Assembly: GCA_030524545.1 (NCBI GenBank)
Contig: JAUNGM010000017.1
Span: forward strand, 1 to 64,000
Source of the DNA: Eubacteriales bacterium
GTDB taxonomy: Bacteria; Bacillota; Clostridia; Lachnospirales; Lachnospiraceae
DNA length: 64,000 bases
Direction: 5' to 3'
How positions within the stretch are numbered: position 1 is the stretch's first letter; every line of letters starts with the position of its first letter. A program made the position numbers and the translations under genes. Below are positions 53,106-61,817 of the stretch, piece after piece. The notes under the pieces are model-generated. The model did no database searches. It was given only the letters and a program-made list of their open reading frames with translations, and was not told the DNA's origin.

Positions 53106-54704
53106 ATGCTGCGGGTTTTGCTTGTGGATGATGAGCCGTTTATTGTACAGGGGCTTATGGTGTTTATTGACTGGAAACAGGAGGGCTATGAAATTGTATC
53201 CATTGCCTCCGACGGAGCGGAAGCTCTCGATTATCTGAAAGAAAACGAAGTGGATCTGATCATCGCAGATATCAAAATGCCGGTTATGAGCGGGCTGGAG
53301 CTTCTGGAAAAGATCCGTACGGAGAAACTGTCAGAAGCATACTTTGTAATCCTGAGCGGATACAGTGATTTTTCCTATGCGCAGCAGGCCATCCGCTTTG
53401 CCTGTATGGACTATGTGCTGAAGCCTGTGGAAAAAGAGGAACTGCTGCGGGTTCTGAGGAAAGTGGCAAAAATATCTGAACACGCAAGGGAAGATGAGCA
53501 GAACAAGCAGAAGCTGGAGCATGCATTTCTGGCCAGGAATCTGATCTCCCTGCTTTGCGGAAAATATGACGAGGTAAATCTGGAATATGTAAATAGCCAT
53601 ATGCGCCTCTCAAAGGGTGTCCGGTATATTTATCTGGAATCATGTGAGTCAGAGGAAGTACAGGAGCATGAGGAAGGGGAGCTGCGTAAGCTGCAGCGAA
53701 GGCTGTATCAGGCGTGCCTGGATTTTCTTAAGGAAGACAGTACCCACTGCATCTTAGATGTATCACTGAATGAAAAAAACTATGACATTGGCTTTATTTA
53801 CTGTGATTACATGGCAGCAGATATGAGCTGTACGGAAACAGAGTATCTGAGCAATCTTCAAAAACAGTTGGAAACGGCTATCCAGCATTCAGTCAGAATG
53901 CTGGTCGGCAAGAAGGTGGCGGATATTTCCGCATTGGCAAAGTCTTATAGTACGGCCTGTGTGCTGAACTCCCTGGAGGCATTCCGTACGAAAAAGAAGA
54001 TGTATTTCTATGAGGAAGAGGTACAGATTCATCAGGGGGGGATCCTCCTGTGCAAGCAGAGTCTGGATGCTCTGATCGCGGCGATTGAACAAAATGACAA
54101 AGTCCATATTCGGAAAAGCGTCGAACATCTTTACGAGGAGATGCAGCAGACGGGGCTTGCAGGAGATACGGTGAAGCTGAACATCAATTATCTTTTATTT
54201 CAATTGATTCATCTTGCCACGGAGCAGGATGACTGTGTGAATCAGGAGGAAATCCTTCATTACATTGGAGAGAGTACGTTTGAAGAGGGAACGATCAGAG
54301 GAAGCAGTGTGCATCTTATCCATTTTGCCATGGAATATGCGGAGTATATGGCACAGCTCCGCAAAAATATTTCCAGAGGAGGCATTCTTTCGGATATTGA
54401 AAAGGAGATCAGGGAAAATTATGCGGAAAATCTTACTCTTCGGGAACTGAGCCGGAAATACTTTATCAACAGCGCCTACCTGGGACAGCTTTTTCGGAAA
54501 AAATACGGACAGTCTTTTAAGGATTATCTGAATAATTACCGAATGGAGCAGGCTGCCCAGCGGCTTCTGCGTACTGATGATAAGATCTGTCAGATCGCCC
54601 AGGATGTGGGCTATAAGGACTGCGATTATTTTATCAACCGGTTTATTTCTGCCAAAGGCTGTACTCCTGCCAAATTTCGAAGGCGGGGGGGGGTATTTGA
54701 ATAA
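53106..54704 (+). CDS. YesN-like response regulator with AraC DNA-binding domain
   Basis: A 532-residue regulator. Residues 1-120 are a receiver domain with VDDEP acidic pocket and phosphorylated Asp55 in IIADIKMPVMSG. Residues about 150-410 form a helical linker, and the last 100 residues are an AraC domain with two helix-turn-helices (LRELSRKYFINSAYLGQLFR and ICQIAQDVGYKDCDYFINRF). It is paired with the kinase and lies directly upstream of the xylo-oligosaccharide transporter operon, its likely target. A run of nine G's near the stop is a potential slippage site affecting only the last residues. Confidence 0.88.
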   Translation: MLRVLLVDDEPFIVQGLMVFIDWKQEGYEIVSIASDGAEALDYLKENEVDLIIADIKMPVMSGLELLEKIRTEKLSEAYFVILSGYSDFSYAQQAIRFACMDYVLKPVEKEELLRVLRKVAKISEHAREDEQNKQKLEHAFLARNLISLLCGKYDEVNLEYVNSHMRLSKGVRYIYLESCESEEVQEHEEGELRKLQRRLYQACLDFLKEDSTHCILDVSLNEKNYDIGFIYCDYMAADMSCTETEYLSNLQKQLETAIQHSVRMLVGKKVADISALAKSYSTACVLNSLEAFRTKKKMYFYEEEVQIHQGGILLCKQSLDALIAAIEQNDKVHIRKSVEHLYEEMQQTGLAGDTVKLNINYLLFQLIHLATEQDDCVNQEEILHYIGESTFEEGTIRGSSVHLIHFAMEYAEYMAQLRKNISRGGILSDIEKEIRENYAENLTLRELSRKYFINSAYLGQLFRKKYGQSFKDYLNNYRMEQAAQRLLRTDDKICQIAQDVGYKDCDYFINRFISAKGCTPAKFRRRGGVFE

Positions 54705-54714
54705 GAAAAAAATA

Positions 54715-54760
54715 AAAAACAGGATCAATTATAGAAGATTCTATAGTTTGTCCTGTTTTT
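54715..54760 (+). terminator. terminator after the two-component genes
   Basis: AAAAACAGGA pairs with TCCTGTTTTT, with an inner TTATAGA/TCTATA stem. It ends in a T-run and is symmetric enough to act in both directions. Confidence 0.8.
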
Positions 54761-54863
54761 ATATATTCTTTCTCCGGTTGAGGATATCTTCAGATACGGT
54801 AAAATAAAAGCATCTAATAAATCTTTGCAGAGATGAGGAAAAAGAAAAAGGAGGACGGGGTTC

Positions 54864-56516
54864 GTGAAGAGAAAAAAATTCGTATCCCTGCTGCTTTTGG
54901 CAGCAATGACAACGGCGCTGGCCGGAACACAGAGCGTAAAGGCTGATGATGAAATTAAGGAGTTTACTGCATTCTTTGCAGTTCCTGGTGCGGAGATCAA
55001 TGATGACAATGAAATCCAGCAGATGATTGCAGAGATCACCGGAGCAAAATGTAAAGAGACATGGCTTACCGGTCAGACTGCACAGGAGGCTGTGGGAACT
55101 CTGATCGCAGGCGGTGAGTATCCGGACTTTATTGAAGGAAATGAAGGAACCACACAGCTTTATGATGCAGGTGCACTGGTTGCACTGGATGATTATATTG
55201 ACAATTATCCCAATATTAAAGAATTCCTGACAGAAGAGGAATGGGACAAGCTTCGCCAGGATGACGGCCATATTTACTGGATCCCTCAGTTCAGCAATAT
55301 CTATGGAGAAGAAAAAGCAACTACACATAATGATGAAGCATTCTGGATTCAGACCCGTGTTCTTGAATGGGCGGATTATCCGGAAATCCATACTATGGAT
55401 CAGTACTTTGACCTGATTGAGAAATATAATGAGGCAAATCCTGAAATGGAAGACGGAACTGCGAATATTCCTTACACAATTCTCTGTGACGATTGGCGTT
55501 ATTTCTGTCTGGAAAATGCATCACAGTTCCTGGACGGATATCCCAACGACGGCTGTGTTATGGTAGATCCGGAAACTTTAGAGGTTATTGACTACAATAC
55601 CACACCGACTGCAAAGGCATATTTCGGAAAGCTGAATGAAGAATTCAAGAAAGGGATCGTAGACCCGGAATCCTTTACACAGACTTATGATGAGTACATT
55701 GCAAAACTTTCCACAGGACGTGTGCTGGGTATGATCGACCAGTGGTGGGATTTTGCTTATACTGTAAATGATGCATTAAAGCAGCAGGGACTGGACAAGC
55801 AGGGATGCAACTATGTTCCCCTCCCCATTACCATTGAAGAAGGTATGAAAAACCAGTGGCATAACTCCGGCGGTGTCCTGAATGTTTCCAGCGGCCTTGC
55901 GATCACCACAAGCTGTGAAGACGTGGAAGGCGCGCTTCAGTTTGTAAACGATCTTCTTTCCCAGGAAGTGCTTGACCTTCGCTACTGGGGCGTGGAAGGC
56001 GTAGATTACGAAGTAGATGAAAACGGCGAATACTACCGTACGGAAGAGATGAGAATGACTGCAGCCGATACTGCTTACAAAGCATCTCATATCTGCAATT
56101 ACTCCTATTTCCCGCAGTATTCCGGAACAAGCCGCGACGGCATCAATGCAATGCAGCCGCAGTTCCAGCCAAAGGAATTTTATGACAGCTTATGTGATGA
56201 TGTGAAGAAATGCTTTGCCGCATACGGCGCAGAGACATATGTAGATATGCTTGGCACAAGTGAGGCTCCTGGCCCATGGTATCCAATGTGGTCTTACTCC
56301 GGCACTATGACAACAAATACACCTGGCGGTATGGCAAGACTGAAGATCGATGAGATCAAGCATGAGTACCTGCCGAAAGTGGTTATGGCTGATGATTTCG
56401 ACAGCGCATGGGAAGAGTACATGGGCGTTTATGATAGCTGTGACCCGCAGTCCTTCCTGGATGAAATTCAGGCAGAGGTAAACCGCAGAGTGGAAGAAGC
56501 CGCAAAATATCAGTAA
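54864..56516 (+). CDS. ABC transporter extracellular solute-binding protein (xylan locus)
   Basis: A 550-residue binding protein of the LplA-type family 1 group, starting at GTG behind AAAAGGAGGACGG. Residues 1-28 form a signal peptide (KRKKFVSLLLLAAMTTALAG) with cleavage near SVKADDE. Like the beta-glucan binding protein it has no lipobox cysteine. It is likely to bind decorated xylo-oligosaccharides, because GH8, GH43, GH115 and esterase genes surround it. A strong stem-loop separates it from the two permeases. Confidence 0.87.
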   Translation: MKRKKFVSLLLLAAMTTALAGTQSVKADDEIKEFTAFFAVPGAEINDDNEIQQMIAEITGAKCKETWLTGQTAQEAVGTLIAGGEYPDFIEGNEGTTQLYDAGALVALDDYIDNYPNIKEFLTEEEWDKLRQDDGHIYWIPQFSNIYGEEKATTHNDEAFWIQTRVLEWADYPEIHTMDQYFDLIEKYNEANPEMEDGTANIPYTILCDDWRYFCLENASQFLDGYPNDGCVMVDPETLEVIDYNTTPTAKAYFGKLNEEFKKGIVDPESFTQTYDEYIAKLSTGRVLGMIDQWWDFAYTVNDALKQQGLDKQGCNYVPLPITIEEGMKNQWHNSGGVLNVSSGLAITTSCEDVEGALQFVNDLLSQEVLDLRYWGVEGVDYEVDENGEYYRTEEMRMTAADTAYKASHICNYSYFPQYSGTSRDGINAMQPQFQPKEFYDSLCDDVKKCFAAYGAETYVDMLGTSEAPGPWYPMWSYSGTMTTNTPGGMARLKIDEIKHEYLPKVVMADDFDSAWEEYMGVYDSCDPQSFLDEIQAEVNRRVEEAAKYQ

Positions 56517-56533
56517 AACATAAAGAAATCTAA

Positions 56534-56593
56534 GGCAGGCAGATGTCAGTCCATGTAGTGCATGACAGACTGGCAATCTGCCTGCCGCTTTTT
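56534..56593 (+). terminator. intercistronic stem-loop between binding protein and permease
   Basis: GGCAGGCAGAT pairs with ATCTGCCTGCC, followed by GCTTTTT just before the permease ribosome site TAGGAGGG. It probably reduces permease expression relative to the binding protein. Confidence 0.75.
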
Positions 56594-56603
56594 AGGAGGG
56601 ACT

Positions 56604-57560
56604 ATGGCTGCTATAGCAAAAAGGAAAAAAGAAAAAATTACGGAGCCGAAGGTAAAAATCACCTGGAAAGAAGTAAAAAGCCAGAAAACACTGCTGATCT
56701 GGTCGGCATTTATTGTACTGTATGGAATTATTTTCTGTTATCTGCCTTTGGGAGGATGGCTGATGGGCTTTCAGAACTACCGGCCGAAAGACGGGCTTCT
56801 CCATTCTCAGTTTGTAGGATTGGCAAAATTCCGTCAACTGTTTTCGGACGCGACCTTCCTCCGTGTTATCCGGAATACGCTGGCCATGGGCGTGATCAAT
56901 CTGGCTGCTACTTTTTTCATGGCAATTTTATTTGCAATTCTGCTCAATGATATAAAATCCAAGGGCGGAAAGAAGGTTGTGCAGACGATTTCCTATCTGC
57001 CTCATTTCCTTTCCTGGATCATTGTAACCGGTATTCTTCATGATGCCCTTTCCGGAACCGGTATTGTCAATGAACTCCTTTTGAAATTTGGTGTTCTGGA
57101 TCAGCCTCTGAATTTCTTTGCCCATCCCAAATATTTCTGGCCGATCGTAGCATTTGCCAATGTATGGAAGGAAACAGGCTGGAATGCGATTATCTATCTT
57201 TCTGCGATTACCTCGATCGATCCGTCTCTTTATGAAGCTGCCAGCATTGACGGTGCAGGAAGATGGGCAAAAATCAAGTACATTACATTGCCCGGAATCA
57301 GGCCGACCATTATGATCCTTCTTCTCATGAACGTGGGAAATGTCCTGAATGCAGGCTTTGAAATCCAGTATCTGCTTGGCAACGGACTGGTACAGAGTGT
57401 TTCTCAGACAATTGATATCTATGTATTGAAATGGGGTATCAGCCAGAATGACTTTGCAATCGGTACTGCGGCGGGTATCTTCAAGAGCTTTGTCAGCATT
57501 GTGCTGATCGTTATTGCAAACGAGATTGCAAAACGATACGGCGAAGAACGGCTGTTTTAG
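56604..57560 (+). CDS. ABC transporter permease (LplB/YteP type)
   Basis: A 318-residue permease with six helices after a basic N-terminal region. The EAA loop is DPSLYEAASIDGAGRWAKI followed by YITLPGIRPTIMILLLMN. The style (GWLMGFQNYRPKDG, NDFAIGTAAGIFKS) is of the LplB group that serves large oligosaccharides. The start at 56604 is set by TTAGGAGGGACT. It pairs with the next gene. Confidence 0.9.
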   Translation: MAAIAKRKKEKITEPKVKITWKEVKSQKTLLIWSAFIVLYGIIFCYLPLGGWLMGFQNYRPKDGLLHSQFVGLAKFRQLFSDATFLRVIRNTLAMGVINLAATFFMAILFAILLNDIKSKGGKKVVQTISYLPHFLSWIIVTGILHDALSGTGIVNELLLKFGVLDQPLNFFAHPKYFWPIVAFANVWKETGWNAIIYLSAITSIDPSLYEAASIDGAGRWAKIKYITLPGIRPTIMILLLMNVGNVLNAGFEIQYLLGNGLVQSVSQTIDIYVLKWGISQNDFAIGTAAGIFKSFVSIVLIVIANEIAKRYGEERLF

Positions 57561-57578
57561 GAAGGGAGAGATCAGATT

Positions 57579-58478
57579 ATGCAACTGTTTCACAAAAAGA
57601 AAAAAACATCAGTCGGGGATACCATTTTTGTTGTATGCAACACGTTGTTTATGATATGCTTTGTATTGATCACACTGTATCCGATACTGAACACGTTAGC
57701 CATTTCGTTCAATGATGGAACGGATGCACTGCGCGGTGGAATTTATCTGTGGCCGAGAAAATTCACCCTGAAGAATTATATTACGGTTCTTCAGAAGGAT
57801 AACCTGGTTACAGGCGCTTACATTTCCGTGGCAAGAACTGTGATTGGAACCCTGCTCAGCCTGGCATGCAATGCGGTCCTGGCATTCATTGTCAGCAGAA
57901 AACGCTTTATGTTTAAAAAACAGTTATCCTTATTCTGGGTGATCACCATGTATGTAAACGGCGGTATGATTCCTACTTTCCTGTTGTACAAGAATCTGGG
58001 ACTGACCAACAGCTTCTGGGTATATGTCATTCCGGGTATGTTCAGCGCTTTTAATATGCTGGTCATCCGTACTTATATGAACGGTATTCCGGAAAGCCTT
58101 GAAGAATCCGCACAGCTTGATGGTGCAGGCTATACGACTGTTTTCTTAAAAATCATTTCTCCCCTTTGCAAACCGGTATATGCCACCGTTGCTTTGTTCG
58201 TAGCAGTGGGACAGTGGAACTCCTGGTTTGATGCGATGCTTTACAATCGTATGAGCAGCAACCTGACGACACTGCAGTATGAGCTGATGAAGCTCCTGTC
58301 TTCTGTTACCAATCAGGGTAATTCCGTGGAGGCTATGAAAAATGCCGCAGGTGCAGTGACACCTACCTCAGTCCGTGCGGCAGCCACGGTACTTACCATG
58401 CTTCCCATCGTCTGCCTGTATCCGTTCCTGCAGAGATACTTTGTAACAGGACTTACCATCGGCGGCGTAAAAGAGTGA
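57579..58478 (+). CDS. ABC transporter permease (LplC/YtcP type)
   Basis: A 299-residue membrane permease with FVLITLYPILNTLAISFND at the first helix, the EAA loop IPESLEESAQLDGAGYTTVF, and the closing motif QRYFVTGLTIGGVKE. It starts 18 bases after its partner with GGAAGGGAGAGATC. No ATPase gene follows, so a shared MsmK-type ATPase elsewhere must power the system. Confidence 0.9.
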   Translation: MQLFHKKKKTSVGDTIFVVCNTLFMICFVLITLYPILNTLAISFNDGTDALRGGIYLWPRKFTLKNYITVLQKDNLVTGAYISVARTVIGTLLSLACNAVLAFIVSRKRFMFKKQLSLFWVITMYVNGGMIPTFLLYKNLGLTNSFWVYVIPGMFSAFNMLVIRTYMNGIPESLEESAQLDGAGYTTVFLKIISPLCKPVYATVALFVAVGQWNSWFDAMLYNRMSSNLTTLQYELMKLLSSVTNQGNSVEAMKNAAGAVTPTSVRAAATVLTMLPIVCLYPFLQRYFVTGLTIGGVKE

Positions 58479-58485
58479 TAAGATT

Positions 58486-59634
58486 ATGAAAAAAGGAGCG
58501 TTTTATACAGGAATCTATCCCAATCTATTTGCACTTGCCGGATATCCGCAGGAGGAAATCGAAAAGAGGAAGGAAGAGATTTTTCAGACTCTTTTTTATG
58601 GAACGGATGAAGAGCGGATTTATCATCCTGCAGAAGACGATATGGGGTACATGGAGGATACAGGTAATCTTGATGTACGTACGGAAGGGATGTCTTATGG
58701 CATGATGATGTGCGTGCAGATGGACAAAAAAGAAGAATTCGACAGAATCTGGAAATGGGCAAGAACGTATATGTATATGGAGGAAGGCGATAATGCCGGA
58801 TACTTTGCCTGGTCCTGCGGGACGGACGGTACGAAAAATGCTTATGGCCCGGCACCGGACGGGGAGGAATTTTTTGCCATGGCCCTGTTTTTTGCTTCAC
58901 ACCGCTGGGGTGACGGAGACGGAATTTTTGCATACGGTGAAGAGGCAAAAAAACTGCTGTACACCTGTATCCATAAAGGGGAAAATGGAGAACCCGGACG
59001 TGCAATGTGGGATTCCGGGAATAAGCTGATCCGTTTTATTACGGAGGTGGATTTTTCCGATCCTTCCTACCATCTGCCGCATTTCTACGAACTGTTTGCA
59101 AGATGGACCTGTGAGAAAGAACGTTCTTTCTGGGCGGAAGCCGCCTGTGCGAGCAGGGAATATCTGAAAAAAGCATGCCATCCGGTGACAGGTCTCTGTG
59201 CGGAGTATGCGGAATATGACGGTACTCCCTGTACGCAGGGACAGGATATCTGGGGAAAACACGACTGGTATTATAGTGATGCCTACCGTACCATTGCGAA
59301 TATTGCTTTGGATGCTTCCTGGTTTGGGGTGGATGAATGGAAAGCAGAAGAGGGAAAACGCTTCCTGAAGTTCTTTTGCGAAACTGCAGGGGAAGAGCAT
59401 CAGGACGGGATTTTTGCCATTGACGGAACGGTACTGCCGGGAAAAGCACTTCATCCTGTGGCGATGACGGCGGTAAATGCCCAGGCTGCCCTTCTTGTAT
59501 GGAATGAACATGCACGTTCCTGTATCCGGAAATTCTGGGATACCCCGCTTCGTACAGGAAAAAGGAGATATTACGATAACTGTCTGTATTTCTTTGCATT
59601 TCTGGCATTAAGCGGAAATTATAAAATTTATTAA
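58486..59634 (+). CDS. GH8 reducing-end xylose-releasing exo-oligoxylanase
   Basis: A 382-residue intracellular (alpha/alpha)6 glycoside hydrolase. The catalytic acid lies in NLDVRTEGMSYGMMMCV and the base region in PDGEEFFAMALFFA; a QDIWGKHDWYYSDAYRT segment is characteristic of the Rex subgroup that trims xylose from the reducing end of xylo-oligosaccharides. Absence of a signal peptide and the neighbours (xylosidase, glucuronidase, transporter) support this over cellulase or chitosanase. It starts seven bases after the permease stop. Confidence 0.85.
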   Translation: MKKGAFYTGIYPNLFALAGYPQEEIEKRKEEIFQTLFYGTDEERIYHPAEDDMGYMEDTGNLDVRTEGMSYGMMMCVQMDKKEEFDRIWKWARTYMYMEEGDNAGYFAWSCGTDGTKNAYGPAPDGEEFFAMALFFASHRWGDGDGIFAYGEEAKKLLYTCIHKGENGEPGRAMWDSGNKLIRFITEVDFSDPSYHLPHFYELFARWTCEKERSFWAEAACASREYLKKACHPVTGLCAEYAEYDGTPCTQGQDIWGKHDWYYSDAYRTIANIALDASWFGVDEWKAEEGKRFLKFFCETAGEEHQDGIFAIDGTVLPGKALHPVAMTAVNAQAALLVWNEHARSCIRKFWDTPLRTGKRRYYDNCLYFFAFLALSGNYKIY

Positions 59635-59685
59635 AGATTTATGAATGATTTATGGATGAATGATTTATGAATGGGAGACAATAGT

Positions 59686-61248
59686 ATGTATTTTGCAAAA
59701 AATCCGATTCTTCCGGGCTTTCGTCCGGATCCTTCCATCTGCAGAGTGGGAGAAGACTATTATATTGTAACATCAAGCTTTGCTTATTTTCCGGGTATAC
59801 CTGTTTATCACTGCAGAGATCTGGCGCATTGGGAGCAGATTGGAAATGTTCTTACAAGGCAATCCCAGCTTCCTCTTGAGAATGCCGGGCATTCGAGGGG
59901 AATCTATGCGCCGACACTGCGTTATCATCAGGGAATCTTCTACATGATTACGACCAATGTTTCTCATGGAGGCAACTTTATTGTAACAGCCGAGAAACCG
60001 GAGGGACCATGGTCAGAGCCGTATTATCTTGGAGACGAAGCCGAGGGGATCGATCCAAGCCTGTTCTTTGATGAAGATGAGGACGGAACCGTTCATTGTT
60101 ACTATACAGGGACAAGGCCTAATCATAAGCATGGGGTGCGCTATAACGGAGACTGGGAAATCTGGGTTCAGGAGATTGACCTGAAGACCATGAAGCTGAC
60201 AGGAGAAAGCAGGAAAATCTGGAAGGGCGCCATGCACCATGTTATTTGGCCGGAGGGTCCGCATCTGTACAAGAAAAACGGGTATTACTATTTGATGAAT
60301 GCGGAGGGCGGTACAGGATCGAACCACAGCATTACGATTTCCAGAAGCAGAAGTGTATGGGGACCATATGAAGGAAATCCCAATAATCCGATTCTGACGC
60401 ACAGGCATCTGGGAAACGCTTACCCTGTAACAGCAGTAGGCCACGGCGATCTGGTGGATGACGGTCACGGAAACTGGTATGTGGTAATGCTGGGTTCCAG
60501 AAAATGCGAAGGCTATGTGAACACGGGGCGGGATACATTCCTGGCAAAAGTGACCTGGGAAGATGACTGGCCGATAGTGAATCCGGGGGTTGGAATGCTG
60601 GAGCCTGCGGTGGAGCTTCCGGGAAACCCGGAGGAAGTAAGTCCAAAGAGCCGGGTTTACCATTTCTTTGAGAAAAAGCTTCCGGCAGACTGTATGACGC
60701 TTCGGGAACCTCTTTGGGAAAAGTATGACCTTTTTGAGAGAGAGGGATATCTGAGGCTGCCTGCCCTGCCGCAAACTCTCCGTGAAAAAGCATGTCCGGC
60801 TTTTGTGGCCGTGCGGCAGGAGGAATATGGTTATCTGGCATCTGCAGGAATGGAATTTCAGCCCTGTGAAGAAGGGGAAGAGGCGGGACTTGCCATCTTA
60901 TGTGATGAGGATCACCAGATTCGTTTTTCCAGGGTGTTCTGCGACGGTAAGGTGCAGATGGTTCTTTGCCGGTGTCTTGGGGCTGAAGAAGAAATCATCG
61001 GAAAAGAGGAAGCGGAGGAAGGACGGATCTCTCTGGAAATCCGGGGAAGAGGGCAGAAAGCGGATTTCTATTATAAAGTAAATGGAAAGGAAAGAAAGCT
61101 TCTGGCTGCTGATGTGGATATGTCCGGACTGAGTACGGAGCTTGCAGGAGGGTTTACCGGATGCTGTATCGGAATGTATGCTTCCTCCAACGGGAAGGAC
61201 TCGGCAAACTATGCAGATTTTGCCTGGTTTTCTCTGGAAAATTACTGA
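59686..61248 (+). CDS. GH43 beta-xylosidase
   Basis: A 520-residue intracellular enzyme. The five-bladed propeller (about 1-310) shows the catalytic base Asp in NPILPGFRPDPSICRVG, the pKa-modulating Asp in GIDPSLFFDEDEDG and the acid Glu in VIWPEGPHLYKKNGYYYLM. A C-terminal beta-sandwich (about 320-520) matches the domain found in GH43 xylosidases of the XynB3 type. It would cut xylobiose and longer xylo-oligosaccharides to xylose after GH8 and GH115 action. The start 59686 is preceded by ATGGGAGACAATAGT; the ATG at 59671 lies in that site. Confidence 0.88.
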   Translation: MYFAKNPILPGFRPDPSICRVGEDYYIVTSSFAYFPGIPVYHCRDLAHWEQIGNVLTRQSQLPLENAGHSRGIYAPTLRYHQGIFYMITTNVSHGGNFIVTAEKPEGPWSEPYYLGDEAEGIDPSLFFDEDEDGTVHCYYTGTRPNHKHGVRYNGDWEIWVQEIDLKTMKLTGESRKIWKGAMHHVIWPEGPHLYKKNGYYYLMNAEGGTGSNHSITISRSRSVWGPYEGNPNNPILTHRHLGNAYPVTAVGHGDLVDDGHGNWYVVMLGSRKCEGYVNTGRDTFLAKVTWEDDWPIVNPGVGMLEPAVELPGNPEEVSPKSRVYHFFEKKLPADCMTLREPLWEKYDLFEREGYLRLPALPQTLREKACPAFVAVRQEEYGYLASAGMEFQPCEEGEEAGLAILCDEDHQIRFSRVFCDGKVQMVLCRCLGAEEEIIGKEEAEEGRISLEIRGRGQKADFYYKVNGKERKLLAADVDMSGLSTELAGGFTGCCIGMYASSNGKDSANYADFAWFSLENY

Positions 61249-61314
61249 GATCATTCATGATCATAGTCATATAGCGTTGTATAAATAAAAAAGCATTTTG
61301 GTCTGTTCGTGTCT

Positions 61315-61342
61315 GGAAATTCGGGAGGGAATTTTCAGACAC
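61315..61342 (+). terminator. weak stem-loop after GH43
   Basis: GTGTCTGGAAATTC and GAATTTTCAGACAC pair around GGGAGG at about 61308-61341, followed only by GATTTTAT. It is possibly the operon terminator, but the T-run is poor. Confidence 0.4.
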
Positions 61343-61506
61343 GATTTTATGTATAAAAAGGAATATCTGAGAGGGAATATCGATTTAATATCGATTGCCT
61401 GCAATTTCCGGCAGAATAGGCATTGAATTCCTGGTTTTGATGGATTATAATAAATACCATAGACGGATAGAGTCTGAAAAACATATGATAAAGGACGGTG
61501 AACAGA

Positions 61507-61611
61507 ATGGACAGTTGTGATAGTCGTAGTCGAAGTAGATGCAGAAAAACAGAAATAAACGAAGCATTCAAAGGGACTGACGGCAGGAAACGGCTGGATG
61601 TTCTGTTTTGA
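61507..61611 (+). CDS. possible 34-residue leader ORF upstream of mgtE
   Basis: An ATG behind AAAGGACGGTGAACAG opens a 34-residue frame beginning MDSCDSRSRSRCRK. It lies in a 568-base gap (61249-61817) that otherwise shows only scattered small hairpins, including GAAC-GTT-GTTC at about 61736. It could be a leader peptide for the magnesium transporter, but the ribosome site is mediocre and the basic Ser/Arg sequence may be chance. Confidence 0.2.
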   Translation: MDSCDSRSRSRCRKTEINEAFKGTDGRKRLDVLF

Positions 61612-61817
61612 TCTGACAGACTGTATAGTGGCTTTCTTTCGCATTTCTGTTTTTTTCCCAAACCTGAAGGAAACGGTACTGTGAGTAAGTACGGTTTCAT
61701 TATTGCTGTTTTTGAAGATAAAAAGGTTTCCGTGGAGAACGTTGTTCTGCATCTTTTTTTGATGTGCATTTCCTGCTGTTTATGGCTGCGGCAAAAAAAG
61801 ATAAGGAGGTTCGAGAA

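Noticed and set aside
61249-61817. M-box (magnesium) riboswitch before mgtE
   Set aside because: I looked for the conserved M-box core segments and did not find them; only small unrelated hairpins are present.
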